Shown: positions 1 to 10,892 of the stretch, piece by piece
How the letters are laid out: every line of letters starts with the position of its first letter
How positions within the stretch are numbered: position 1 is the stretch's first letter
Assembly: GCA_039720395.1 (NCBI GenBank)
Contig: CM077822.1
Location: 18,310,589 to 18,374,588 of the forward strand
Origin: Liquidambar formosana
Lineage: Eukaryota > Streptophyta > Magnoliopsida > Saxifragales > Altingiaceae
Reading direction: 5' to 3'
DNA: 64,000 bases
Notes under the pieces: generated by a model
The model's input: only the letters and a program-made list of their open reading frames with translations
Databases searched by the model: none
What the model was told of the DNA's origin: nothing
Made by a program: the position numbers and the translations under genes

Positions 1-212
1 CTCTAATGAGGAATAGCCATTCTTTCTCAAACCAAGAGGAATGGCTATTCCAGCATTTCAGGGAGTAAAAATAATTAAAAATGGGTCCCACCTTTGCTTT
101 TTCATTCCATTCCCACCCTTTATCAAACATTGGGATGGAATGTCTATTCTCATTCCCATTCCATTCCCACTCCCATTCCATTCCATTCAATTCCCTCAAA
201 CCAAACGCAGCC
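1..212. mobile_element. Partial PIF/Harbinger (Tourist-like) MITE at window edge
   Basis: The right end reads CCAAACGCAGCC, the reverse of a typical Tourist terminus (GGCTGCGTTTGG), followed by TTA at 213-215, the usual PIF/Harbinger target. The body is made of ATTCCATTCC-like runs and a GGGTCCCACC motif seen in such MITEs. The left end lies outside the window or is degraded. The next element (220-1794) inserted right at its right edge. Confidence 0.5.
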
Positions 213-396
213 TTAAGTTTAGGAGTGTTCATGGTTTAGGTTTAAACTGAGAACTGAACTAAACTGAGAACTGAACTAAACCGAATCGAATCAAACCAAA
301 TTTAAATAATAAAAAAAAAAAGAATTAATTTGGTGTGCATATTAAAAAAACCAAACCAGAAAACAGAAGTATCTATATATATATATATATATATAT

Positions 397-774
397 GGGG
401 AGGGTTCCGTTGACACCTAATATAAAACTTTTTACACTTACACCTATCCATATCTTTGCATAGAAATCATATTTTGCCAATCCAACCGTTGGATTACATA
501 TTCTTGTCATGCACGTCATGCGTGCCAAATTTCTTGTTAATCGAAAATTAGGAGCTATCTCATCTACAAAGTGCTCGAAATTAAAATTTTATTTATTTAA
601 AAAAATGTAAGTTTATGTATCAAACACTTTCCAATATTCGATTAATGTGAAATTTTGCATGCATGATGTGCATGATAAGAATATGTATTCCAATGGTTGG
701 ATTGACGAAATATGATTTTTATAAAAAGATATTAATGGGTGTAAGTGTAAAAGTAGGTGTCAACAGAACCTCCC
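397..774. mobile_element. Inverted-repeat MITE, Mutator-type family M1 (copy 1)
   Basis: Left end GGGGAGGGTTCCGTTGACAC and right end GGTGTCAACAGAACCTCCC form terminal inverted repeats. Sub-terminal arms carry CCAACCGTTGGATTA and its inverse. The same family occurs at 6473-6861, where a 9-bp target duplication is visible, and at 44638-45082. Both sides here are (TA)n, so the duplication cannot be read. No coding capacity. Confidence 0.75.
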
Positions 775-790
775 TTGTATATATATATAC

Positions 791-1010
791 GGTTATGTTT
801 CCATCAGCACGTTATATGGTTATGTTTCCATCACCACTATATATATGGTTATGTTTCCATCAGCACGTTATATGATTATGTTTCCATCAGCACGTATTGA
901 ATGAAGTTATATCAGCACTATGCATTGGGAGTTATACCCCTTGCATTAGTCCAATGTACCTCATATCCCACTAATGCACAATGTACAACTCCTAATGCCA
1001 GTGTTGATAT
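791..1010. mobile_element. Foldback element family F, truncated, with repeated end
   Basis: This shares the GTTATATCAGCACTATGCATTG core with the copies near 44-46 kb. Its left end GGTTATGTTTCCATCAGCAC is repeated about four times in a row (791-890). The far end is missing, because the sequence runs straight into a piece of MITE family M1 (1011-1113). Confidence 0.55.
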
Positions 1011-1125
1011 CCGATTTATTTGAAATTTGACATGCATGACATGTTTGAAAAAGTTTTACATCAGGTGTAAGAGCAAAAAGTTTTACATTGGGTGTGAACG
1101 AATCTCTCTCCTATATATATATATA

Positions 1126-1294
1126 GGATGATGATTAGGTCAGCACGTGCTTATATAATTACTTGTATCAATTAACACTTACATTAGGGGTTTTACCTTG
1201 TGCAATAATGGGTTAGAGGGTACATTGGGTTAATGCATAGAGTACACTGTATAGTACCGATATAACTTATACCACTACGTGACCTAATCGGGAC
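1126..1294. mobile_element. Foldback element family F between TA repeats
   Basis: It starts GGATGATGATTAGGTCAGCA and ends with a diverged inverse (TGACCTAATCGGGAC), with a central part TTACATTAGGGG...GGTACATTGGG. (TA)n lies directly on both sides. Family F copies elsewhere: 38649, 44430, 45093, 45314, 45491 and 62405. Confidence 0.6.
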
Positions 1295-1802
1295 TATATA
1301 CATATATATTATATTAACGATCCATATATAAATTTACAATTTTAATAAACATAAAATAAGTAATAGATTCAAAATATTAAGTACATACAAGACGTCAAGA
1401 CCTACTGGCTATAAGCCTACCAGTTAAAATAATTAGTCAATTACAAACCTACACTCTCAAGTTTCAACTTTTCACAAGAGCGAGAGATAGTATTGGTTTC
1501 TATATAACTTAGATTGACATATGTTAATATATTTCTATTTTGATATAATGTTTAATGTTTTTTTTTTGTGGACAAGTTTAGTGTTATTATTAAAACTGTT
1601 TTTAGTTTTACTTTAGATTGTCATTTTTCTTATTTTGTTGTCAATTTAATTATCCATGATTTCTTGCTAAGAGAAAACCAAGACCAAATGAAACCAAACC
1701 GATATTTTTTTTATTTGATTTGAATTTTTTATAGCATGAATTGATTTGAAATTTACTTTAAAACCATAGCAAATCGAACCCACGTACACCCCAACTTAAG
1801 TT

Positions 1803-2540
1803 TGCTTGACCTCCCTCATTAACATCACTATCTAGGCTTGGTTATCAATAAAGTGTGTATTTGTTGGCAAAAATCTTTCAGTTATTACCATGCAAAGAGC
1901 TTTCTAATATGTTTAAAAATAAAATTTAAAAAAAAAAAAAAAAAAACAAACAAACTTGGCCAACTAATAAAATATGGTTCCTCAAGATTTAAAAAAAAAT
2001 AAAAGCATTTTAAGTTAAAAACCCAATTGCCAATAATTAACCAACAAACTACCCACGAAATTGAAAGATTATCAAGGCTGAAGCTAATCACCTAAGGTTT
2101 AAATACTAGGCCTTTAAATGCACTTTAACCTGCCTAAATAGGGGTTTGTGTCCACAAGATATTCTTTAAGCAACACTCATTTTCAATCAAGAACAATACT
2201 AAACATGATTTGGTAACCGTATAGAACATGCTTTTGACATAGAAATTAACCCACACGCAAACTAGGACTTTATAGACGAGAAAGCTTGCACATCAGGCGC
2301 AAATAATGCTACAATTTGATTTGTTCCAAGAAAATAAAATTAAAATGTAAAGAATGACACAGCACAGTAAATAGAGAAGGGAAAACAAATTATAGAATCA
2401 TTCAACGAAATAGTCTAAAATAAAATGGAAAATATTACATGCAATTTGACAACATGAATAAAAGTAAAGCATATATTACAATATCAACAAAAGAAAACAA
2501 ATCCCTATGCAGAGACATGGAGCAAATAATGTCAAACCAC
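1803..2540. other. Intergenic AT-rich sequence, nothing recognised
   Basis: AT-rich sequence with a poly(A) run near 1928-1946. Short open frames here are low-complexity and lack any domain or splice context. Confidence 0.5.
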
Positions 2541-2551
2541 AATGAGAAGTT

Positions 2552-2793
2552 TTTTTTTTTTTTTTTTTTTTTTTTTTCTAATACGAGGTGGAATCCGCCC
2601 AATTTATCACCAAGATCAACTCCTAGCTTAGCTGACTGGTAAAGCTCCACAGGCACATGCACTGCATGCTCAACACATGTGCTAGGTAAGTCACAAGAAC
2701 TATGCCTTGAGCATGTGGCCTGTGGGACTCAAAAACAAGACCTCAAAATCGATACCTAATACCCTGACCATCTGAACTAACCCCATGAGTTAT
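2552..2793 (-). mobile_element. tRNA-derived SINE, minus strand
   Basis: Read on the minus strand it has an RNA polymerase III box A-like TAGTTCAGATGGTC (2766-2779), a box B-like GAGTCCCA (2723-2735), a tRNA-unrelated body and a long poly(A) tail, seen as poly(T) at 2552-2577. An exact 11-bp duplication AATGAGAAGTT flanks it (2541-2551 and 2794-2804), as made by L1-assisted retroposition. Confidence 0.75.
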
Positions 2794-2804
2794 AATGAGA
2801 AGTT

Positions 2805-4480
2805 AATAAGATGTAAATACAAAAGGCTGATTGCGTGCTTTATCTTTATTTTTATTCTTTGATGTTGAACATCACCAATGAAAAAATCTTCAATTCTTCC
2901 ACATGCTACCTAGAGGATGGCCATGAATTGTCTTCTTCATAATTTCTCGTGAGTTGGACTTCACCGAAACACATAGCCTTGATAATAAATAAAAGGTGAT
3001 GTGGGCTGGGGAAAGGTACATGCAAGGAGCATGTGAGACTACTGACTGATCGATGGCCATTTTTTGTCATCAACAAAAAGCATCAATAATTAGATCACCT
3101 GTAGTCCAATATTGGAAAGGGAGAAGCCATTAAGAATCAATGCACATGTGATGCTATCTATTTCATTCTACTCAATGGATAATAGTCCCTCCATTTCTAT
3201 TTGACCATCCCCTTTGAAAAAAAAACGTTTTAGAAAACCCTATTGAACGCTTTCACATTTCAATTTTACTCTCAAGTGTACAAAATATTGTTAAAAGAGA
3301 TAATACCTTTTCAAAGGTATTTTTGGAAATCAAATAAAAAAAATCATTGGCTTATATATGCATGTTACAACATAAGAGATCGAATTGGATAAAAAAACAT
3401 ACTCAGCAAATCAAGTAAAAAATGGGTCATCATGAATCCAGGTGAATTCATGACAACCACCCAACATGGCTCGCTTGCGATTGAAGGCCTATGCCTGATT
3501 ATCAGGCCCACCTACGAGCAGGGTGGGTTTGCATGGAGTAAAGCATTCTTTTTTGTTCAATGGGTAGTTGGCTCACGTTCAAAGGAAAATAAAAATAAAA
3601 AGAGGGTAGTACATTGGCTCATGGAAAGTTCTCTTTGCAAAGTAGTACAATAAATCTACAAATTATAAATTAAGGCCATAGTTATGAGTTGTATTATAAC
3701 CTATAAGGTACGCGCATTGGAGACTAGTGCCCAAGTGAAAATGGTACTTAATGTCTAAAACAAGCCAAGCTCCGTCCAACTTTGTAATGAGCTTGAACTT
3801 ATATCAAGAACAAGTCAAATTTCATAAACATGAGTTTAAACTGAGCTAGGCAATGCTTGGCTAGGCTTATATCTGCTCGTTTATTACCCTACCTATAAAA
3901 ATGATTTTCTATAGAGCATCAACGTCAATCAAATATTTATTTTTATGTAGTGCTTTTACATTATTTGGAAATGGACAACCTGTAGGTGTTAACTGTCACA
4001 GATGCAATCCTTTGGATAGGGATAGGTGTTTATGCTCTAATTGAGTTTGCACATGCAGAAGGAGAAAGGCCATCATAGTTAGGGAAGATAATTGCATCCT
4101 GACCAAAAAAAAGGGTAGATAATTGCAACAAACTCACCTCGTTATTCATCTCATCTAGTATTTAGGCCTCATGCATTGTCGTCTTCATCATCATCATCAT
4201 CTTCATCGTCATCATAATCGTAATATTCATCTTCATATTCATCATCATTGTCACCATCACTGTCAATGTCACTATTACTTTTAGTGTCACCATTACCGTA
4301 AGTGTCACCATTATTGCCATCGCCATCGTCATCGTGCTGAACAAGAACATATAAGAAGAATAAGCTTAATGAAGTCTTTTTTCGTTGCAAGTTGTAACAC
4401 AACAACAGTGAAGGAAAATAACTAATGATATAATTACTAATCGGTAAACCAAAACTATGTTACCATATATATATATATAT
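2805..4480. other. Intergenic sequence with an acidic low-complexity repeat
   Basis: No gene is recognised. Positions 4170-4335 are an imperfect trinucleotide tract (TCA/TCG-rich) whose minus-strand reading is an Asp/Glu-rich string. It probably reflects repeat composition rather than a protein. Confidence 0.45.
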
Positions 4481-4485
4481 ATATA

Positions 4486-4620
4486 TTGATTATGTGTGGG
4501 ATATCCTATTCGATCACAGCCGTCCGTGAGCGACACACACACACGTGTGAATGCGCGCGTCTCATTTATGGACAGTTATGATCGAACGGGATACTCCAAG
4601 ATATCCCGCACATGATCAAT
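4486..4620. mobile_element. Short inverted-repeat element inserted in (TA)n
   Basis: Left end ATTGATTATGTGTGGGATAT pairs with the right end ATATCCCGCACATGATCAAT. Both flanks are pure (TA)n (about 4465-4486 and 4622-4641). This resembles Micron elements described in rice, which sit inside (TA)n microsatellites. The centre holds an (AC)n run and CGCGCG. No coding capacity. Confidence 0.6.
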
Positions 4621-5321
4621 CATATATATATATATATATATTGTTTTTAAATTTTAAAATCGAGAAATCTTACAAATAAGCTGGAAAAACAACCCCATTA
4701 ATGATTTATTTTAAAAATCAACTCATAAAATAAGTTATGGATAGCCCTTTAACTCTTGTTGAGCTACAAGAACTTGTGATTTAGGTGAGAAATATCATCT
4801 GCTCATATGTTTTGATCATAGTACCAAACATCAATTTGAAGTACTTTTGGGTAATTTTGCAAATTAAAAAGCTTGAAAAGGTGCTTTTATGGCTTCCATA
4901 ACTTTGAAGATTCAAATTTCTCTCCCTAGGAATCCAAATTTAGTAATTCTGGTATCTAAATTCCCTACGATGAGTAGAATTAGCCTACAAAATTTGATCT
5001 TGAAAATGATATGTATTTTAGGCTTCCCGACCTTTTTTTTTGGGTTGAAATTCTAATAAAATTTTGCGAGCCCGTGGCCAGTGTGAACTATTTGGAGTTT
5101 TGTTTTGTAGGGAAATTACAGAAGCACATATGTGTGAGTTGTATACATGTATGTCAGATGTATGGGCTAACAAGCAATAGTATGTGCTTGTAATGTGAAA
5201 CCTGGCATGCATTCATGAACTGTACGTTTATGTTGTACGTATACATGTATGTCAGAGTAGATAATCTTTTCACTAGATTGTAGATTGTGTTGCTCATGAT
5301 GTTACACAATTAGCATTTCAG

Positions 5322-5417
5322 GATTTGGAAGTCAATAAATTTGTTGCTGGAAAGAGCTATGAAGTTGGAGATGAGGCTGAAAGAGACTTCAGAAGTTATA
5401 TTGACTGTATCATATAA
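5322..5417 (+). pseudogene. Possible terminal exon fragment of an unknown gene
   Basis: After a plausible acceptor (ATTTCAG at 5315-5321), 31 codons reading DLEVNKFVAGKSYEVGDEAE and onward end in TAA. Codon use and residue mix look protein-like, unlike the surrounding AT-rich noise. I do not recognise the family and found no matching upstream exon. Could also be chance. Confidence 0.25.
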
Positions 5418-6107
5418 CACTTAGAAAGAGTAAATGTTTTTATCTATATTACCAAGTTGTAATATAATTTAGAACTTTATAAATGTATAAGTTCTTATTG
5501 CAGCTTTGAATATAATATGTCCTTTGACATTTAATTGGGTTTTGTCTTCTACTATCGCCTCAATGATGTTATGAGTATGATTGATTTTAATTTGGGGTGC
5601 GACAACAAGGACCCTCAAATCCATTAATGCTGCTTTTGTTTACATAGTGTACGTAGGCAATGGTACCTTAGGAGTCAAGAATTTAAAGCATCAGTTGTTC
5701 ATGTGACTAAAATCCATGTCCCCTCCAAGCCATATTACATTTATACGAGTATACTATAACGTTCTTTTTTGTAATTAGAACATTAGAGAACCCATTTAGA
5801 GTACCAAGCCTTCAAATTATATTAAAACTACAATGGTTGCAGGTTGCTGGTTGCTTGTATCTACTCTAGCCAATATGGCTTAGCGTTGCTAAAGGAAAAA
5901 TAGGAAAAAGGTTGGTATTATGTGCAAGTAGACTTTGAGTCATACACAATTGCATGTGCAAACAAAAAACATAAAAAAATAATCAATAAAATAGAGAAAA
6001 ATGCCTAAAGAAATTTGGTTTTAAAAAAATGTTTATAATTAAAGAGTGCCATGGGATAGGGTGGCTATTGAAGAGAGATAAAGAGTAGAGAATTTGCGAG
6101 AGTAACT
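5418..6107. other. Intergenic, nothing recognised
   Basis: AT-rich sequence with no domain-bearing ORF, RNA motif or repeat that I can identify. Confidence 0.4.
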
Positions 6108-6120
6108 ACCCTATTGATTC

Positions 6121-6344
6121 TGCTAGTTTTTTTTTTTTTTTTTTTTTTTTTTTGCTCTGTTGTTTTTTGTTTTGGGGGTTGTCTTAGCTTATTTTGTTTC
6201 GGTGAGGTTGTTTTGGGTGTCTTATATTTTTTGGGGGTTGTATCTGTTGTAATTTGTTCTTGGGGATGTCTTCCCTTGCGGGTGTTTTAGCATTTTTATA
6301 TAATAAATCACCTTTTTGCTGATAATAATAATAATAAATAAATA
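6121..6344 (+). mobile_element. 5'-truncated L1-type LINE, 3' end
   Basis: The insert ends TATATAATAAATCACCTTTT then TGCTGATAATAATAATAA, the usual 3' end of plant L1 elements. An exact 13-bp duplication ACCCTATTGATTC lies at 6108-6120 and 6345-6357. A poly(T) run (6127-6153) near the left end is unusual for a simple truncation. No coding part remains. Confidence 0.7.
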
Positions 6345-6472
6345 ACCCTATTGATTCATATTCACATTATTAATTAACATTGGACTTGATTTATGTTGCT
6401 AAGGGATTATTTTTTAAATTTAGTCAATAGAAACAACAACAGAGACCCAATAAACTTTACCCTTGATGTAAT

Positions 6473-6861
6473 GGGGAGGGTTCCGTTGACACCTAATGTA
6501 AAACTTTTTACACTTACACCTGTCAATATTTTTCTCCAGAAATCATATTTTGTCAATCCAACCGTTGGATTACATATTCTTATCATACACGTCATGCCTG
6601 TCAAATTTCAAATTAATTGGATATTGGGAAGTATTTCATCCGTAAACTTACATTTCTTTTAATAAATAAAACTTTAATTTTAATTACTTTATAGATGACA
6701 TAGTTCCTAATCTCCGATTAATTTGAAATTTGGCATACATGACGTGCATGATAAGAATATGTAATCCAACGGTTGGATTAGTAAAATATGATTTCTATAA
6801 AAAGATATTGACGGATGTAAGTGTAAAAAGTTTTACACTAGGTGTCAACGGAACCCTCTCA
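6473..6861. mobile_element. Mutator-type MITE family M1 (copy 2, with clear TSD)
   Basis: Terminal inverted repeats GGGGAGGGTTCCGTTGACAC and its inverse GTGTCAACGGAACCCTC enclose arms carrying CCAACCGTTGGATTACATAT. A perfect 9-bp duplication TGATGTAAT (6464-6472 and 6862-6870) places it with Mutator-like elements. It lies about 50 bp beyond the donor site of the last decayed LRR exon, so it may sit in what was an intron of that gene. Confidence 0.85.
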
Positions 6862-6913
6862 TGATGTAATAGTGTAAATAATTATTTATTTGCTATCAAG
6901 AGTCAATACGTAC

Positions 6914-7429
6914 CTTTCTTGCAAAGAGCTGTTGTATGGTGTTGTTCAGGTCACCCATCCAATTCGATTCATCATGTGGTTCCACTTTCTCCAGTTTTGG
7001 TGTGCTTAGCAGTCCGAATGAAAAAGTTTTCATTTTAGGACAATCAATGACTATCACATTCTTCAACGATGGAAACTCAAAAGGATAGGGACCCTGACAG
7101 AAGCATGCGAGGTTTGGTAGATGAACCAATTCCAAAATTTTTAGTTGAGGGAGCACGATCTTTTCCGTTCTGTCTTCTTCGTTCTCGCCCTTCACAACTA
7201 TTTCTTCCATTATTTCACATTGTCCTATAATTATTTTTTTAAGGCCCACAAGACCTCTGGCCATGGAGAGAGAATATATTTCTCAAATGGCCACAACCCT
7301 TAACCACTAGCAATTTAAGGTTTTGAAAGCCCATAGCTTCTTCCATTAAATTTGGAAGTTGGCTGCACCATATTTCATTCAAGCTATTCATGTCAATGAG
7401 GTGTAGCTTCTCCAAGCTTGGAAATACAA
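6914..7429 (-). pseudogene. Decayed LRR exon of NLR gene (block B, distal)
   Basis: Minus-strand translation gives C-terminal LRR repeats of the RPS2-like type (FPSLEKLHLIDMNSLNEIW, then LPQLKILELVHLPNLACFC and FEFPSLKNVIVIDCPKMKTF). It ends LFARK before a good donor AAG|GTACGT at 6914/6913. Two faults show decay. The frame changes near 7265 (IFS to MARGL; two bases missing, by comparison with related exons). The acceptor expected as GCAG|GTT reads GCAAGTT at 7434-7428. With the two bases put back, the exon would be a whole number of codons, as in the intact exons upstream. Confidence 0.7.
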
Positions 7430-7549
7430 CTTGCAACCCATAAAATTTTGTTAATACATGACCTGTTTCAAAATTTGTGAGAAAAGCAAATTTTGTATTT
7501 ATAGTGGTTAAAATAATCTTGCACCATTATATGAATTAGAAGCTCATAC

Positions 7550-8253
7550 CTTTTCATTGAAGAGATGTTGGAGTGGGGTATGAAGGTTGAACTTTGGGAG
7601 GATTTCTCTAGATACTGCATCGATTGCCTTCTTGTTCTTTGTCCTAAGAGATTTGGATTTGGAGGCTATAGTATTAGCTTTAGGGAAAAAACTCAATAGG
7701 TTTGGTAGCTTCTGAAGTCTCAAACGATGTAGTTGAGGTAACTCAATCTTATTGATGGCCTTTTCATCTCCTGCTACTTTATCCTCTGCAATAATTTCTG
7801 TCATCATATAACAATAACTTATCTTCAGTTCTTTGAGTCGCTCAACACTTTTGGCCATGGAAGCTAAGAATAGATTCCTCAAACTGTAACAGTTTCAAAC
7901 ATTTAGAACACTTAGGCTTTGGAAACAAAGAATCCCTCTGGGTTTTCTCTTGAAAATATATTGCAATTCAGGCAGATTATCTAAAACCAAACATTTCAAC
8001 TTAAAAAGAAGCTTAATATCTCTTTCCTCAGCGTTTAGCCCTTCTACTTCAAATACATCTACCAGTGAAGTACGCTTTTGAACACAAAGCTCTTTTAGGT
8101 TTCCTAAACTCTGTAACAAATCCGATGGGACAACAGTCAACAGTTTTTCACACTCTGACACACGCATCTCTCTTAGTTCACATAAGGATCCGGTTGGCAG
8201 TTTACTGTACATTATTTGTTCCACATTGTGGTTATGCAAGAATTCAAATACAC
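7550..8253 (-). pseudogene. Decayed LRR exon of NLR gene (block B, proximal)
   Basis: The LRR text includes LPTGSLCELREMRVSECEKL, LGNLKELCVQKRTSLVDVFE and LPQLHRLRLQKLPNLLSFF. It ends LFNEKV at a donor AAG|GTATGA (7550/7549), the same exon end seen at 16702. A TGA at 7895-7897 interrupts the frame between SVLNV and NCYSLRNLF. The start near 8253 (acceptor TTTTTAG) is out of phase with the LRR frame, pointing to a further small deletion. This is either the 3' part of the NLR at 13.8-21.4 kb, reached across a 5.5-kb intron, or the remains of a second copy. Confidence 0.7.
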
Positions 8254-8302
8254 CTAAAAATATGCCCTGCGAACACCCCATTGTAAACCAAGACCATGTC
8301 AA

Positions 8303-9061
8303 AATATTTATTTATTTTTTCCTTCATTTTAAAATTGAAAAACCTTAAAGAAAAAGTGGAAAAACAAATCTAATGATCAATTTTTGGACGCACTCCATGG
8401 AATAAGTTATTGAGAGCCCTCCCAACTCTTCATTGACTATTAACTGATGCTCAAGTTCACCATACCTATATTCTGCATAGGCTGAAGTAATAAACTTGTT
8501 ATAGGGATTTTACCTAAACTCTGGGTGATTTTGAGGTGGTGATGTAAGATATGAGTTAACAATTTTTTCATTTTTTTAATTGATTTCATTTATTTGTTTT
8601 ATTTAATTTCAGCATTTACACTGATTATTATTATTATTATTTTATTTATTTTACCTTTGTGGTGATTACTTCTATTAGCTTAATAGGCTTTTTAATATAG
8701 AGAGGAGTAACACTCTTATTACTCTATATAAGCCCTTATTCTACACCAACGGGATACAGACACACATAAAGAAAAGAGGAATATATAGGCTAAAATTTTT
8801 CACCTCTCTTTCTCCACATATCTTATATGTCATATACTTCTGTTTTCTTTAATATATTTTGTGAGTCATCATTTGAATAATTCAAGTGTACGTATACCGG
8901 TGATTTCGAGTTCTGTGGGAAGAACCAAAGTTGTTCACAAGGTTCCTCATAGAATCGTTGAATCATGAAAGTAGAATGTTGGTAACCCATTGCAGAAGGG
9001 GACAACTCTTCTCAAATAACTTGAGACCCTCTTGCATGTGCCTTAGAGGATTGTTGAGGCC
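8303..9061. other. Intergenic, nothing recognised
   Basis: AT-rich sequence with ATT-repeats near 8627-8645. No gene, RNA or complete mobile element was recognised. Confidence 0.4.
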
Positions 9062-9293
9062 GTCTCAACCAGTGTTATTAAACCCAGACCGGTGAACTGG
9101 TGACTCGGGCATCAGTCTGGTTCGGGTTCAAATGTGGATCATTTATGCAGTAGAACCAGTGAAAACCAGTTGAGGCCGTCTCAACCAGTGTTATTAAACC
9201 TAGACCGGTGAACTGGTGACTCGGGCATCAGTCTGGTTCGAGTTCAAATGTGGATCATTTATGGAGTAGAACCGGTGAAAACCAGTATCACCC
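9062..9293. repeat. 116-bp tandem duplication of hAT left end plus target
   Basis: The segment from GAGGCCGTCTCAACC through the first 90 or so bases of the hAT terminus is present twice, starting at 9056 and 9172, with only a few differences. It includes the flanking target copy GTCTCAAC, so the duplication arose after the hAT inserted. Confidence 0.75.
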
Positions 9294-9506
9294 GCTTAAA
9301 TCGACCGAACTATTAGTGAACCGATACCAAACCAGTCTGGTTGAACCGTTAACATATAGTCACAAGCAACATTAATTAAAACTCAACAACATTGGGATTG
9401 GAACCCAGGAAAGCAACCATGTAGGAGACACTAAGAACTGCTAGTCCACATGCTCACATGTTTACATATTTGTTACTTTTAATATTTATATTATAAGAAT
9501 GCATTC

Positions 9507-9538
<32 letters not shown>

Positions 9539-10623
9539 TAGATATAGTACACGTGCGTTGCACGTGAATACTTTTAAATAATATTAGTTATACAAAATAA
9601 CAAATACATAAAGATTTTATATTTTTTTCATAAAAGATAAAGTTTAAAATTCGAAAGTAACAACGAAAGATTAAAAATTCTTTAGATATATATTCAGAAT
9701 TTTTTTTCTTCTTCATAAAACGGAATATTTAAAGAATTTATATTCATATATATTATCATGCAACTTGATAGTTGCTCTAAAAAAAGAATTTGAGTAAAAA
9801 TCTTACTTTAATTTGTTAAGAGTCTGAATTAAAATTTAACTTTCATTTGTTACCAAATGATAAGAATGTTTATTATGTGTTTCAATTAAAGGAAAGGTAG
9901 ATATGTATTTTTTTTAAAAAAATAAGGGTATGTTGGTTGTTCAAAAGTTTTTCTGAGATTCAACCTTTTATAGGTAGTATAAATTTGCAGAGCAAAACTT
10001 ACCAGAGAAGGGAGAAGTCGCCGTTAACCAGAGAAGTGAGAAGTTGCCGTTAATGGAAAAGGTGGAGAGAAGGTTGAAACTACTCTTGATGGAGAAAGTG
10101 GAATTTACAATCCAACTGTTTATTTATTATATAGGAATTATAATTTTCGTTTCCTTTGAATTCTTATTTGTGTTTTATATATTAAGGTATGTGTTTTAGA
10201 ATATATTAAGGTATGTGTCCCGTCTGTTGTTTTAGAATTATAGTTTCCATATTCCTATATATTTCTATTTATTATATGGGAATTATAGTTTCCGTTTCCT
10301 TTGAATTCCTATTTGTGTTTTATATATTAAGGTATGTGTTTTAGAATTATAGTTTTTATATTGCTATATTTCCTATATATGTAGAAGGATGGGTAGTTGT
10401 GTATTTAAAAATTAAAATAAGGATATATTAGTCAATCAAAAGTTTTTCTTACGTTAATCTTTTTATAGGTAGTATAGATATTTATACATATATAATAATT
10501 TTTATACATATTTTTTCTTTTTCAGTAATTATTTTATTTTTTATTATAATACTAGTCCGACAAGTGACCCGGTGACCCAACCTCTCGACTGGGTCAATGA
10601 CCGGTCCGGGTTTAATAACTATG
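9070..10623. mobile_element. Non-autonomous hAT with a Helitron inside
   Basis: The left end CAGTGTTATTAAACC (9070, repeated at 9186) pairs with the right end GGTTTAATAACTATG. The 8-bp duplication GTCTCAAC is at 9062-9069, 9178-9185 and 10624-10631. Both sub-terminal regions carry ACCGGT-rich inverted sequence. The middle is occupied by a (TA)n tract and the Helitron at 9538-10478. No transposase ORF. Confidence 0.75.
9538..10478 (-). mobile_element. Non-autonomous Helitron, minus orientation
   Basis: On the minus strand it begins TCTATACTACC (10478 downward) and ends with a perfect hairpin CACGTGC-AAC-GCACGTG (plus strand about 9551-9567), a 12-nt spacer and CTAG (9541-9538). It lies between a host A and a host T, the Helitron rule, with no target duplication. 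A roughly 145-bp internal segment is tandemly repeated (about 10121-10400). No Rep/helicase. A relative with the same 3' end is at 38268-38634. Confidence 0.75.
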
Positions 10624-10664
10624 GTCTCAACCTTCTTCCCACAAATCTCACAATACTAAGTAAT

Positions 10665-10892
10665 ATGTGGTTTTAGCTGATGGTTGCTCTTGTGCCATTA
10701 TGGGTAGTGGTGCAGTTCATCCTACTCCATCTCTTAATCTTTCTCCCATACATTACATTCCTAAATTTCCATTTAATTTCTTATCTGTTAGCAAACTAAC
10801 CAAATCTCTTAATTGTTCAGTAACCTTTTCTCCATCTCACTTTGTTTTTCAGGACCTCAGCTCGAAGAAGATGACTAGTAGAGGTTGTAAGC
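10665..10892 (+). pseudogene. Ty1/copia polyprotein fragment
   Basis: The translation VLADGCSCAIMGSGAVHPTP, then PKFPFNFLSVSKLTKSLNCS and SPSHFVFQDLSSKKM, matches the familiar copia region between protease and integrase (LADGS...IPKFPFNLLSVSKLT...). Only about 75 residues remain. It starts about 35 bp after the hAT and stops abruptly where L1 sequence begins. Confidence 0.75.

Larger units (their letters stand above)
220..1794. mobile_element. Non-autonomous hAT element with nested insertions
   Basis: The ends are imperfect inverted repeats: TAGGAGTGTTCATGG on the left, and TTGGGGTGTACGTGG when the right end is reverse-complemented. They are flanked by an exact 8-bp duplication CTTAAGTT (212-219 and 1795-1802), the hAT signature. 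No transposase is visible. Inside are a Mutator-type MITE (397-774), a foldback element (791-1010), a fragment of the same MITE (1011-1113) and another foldback (1126-1294), so this hAT is older than those insertions. The rest (1300-1794) is AT-rich with no ORF. Confidence 0.75.

Noticed and set aside
4162..4405. Asp/Glu-rich minus-strand frames
   Set aside because: Made by an imperfect ATC/TCA repeat; all three frames give simple acidic or Met/Thr strings.
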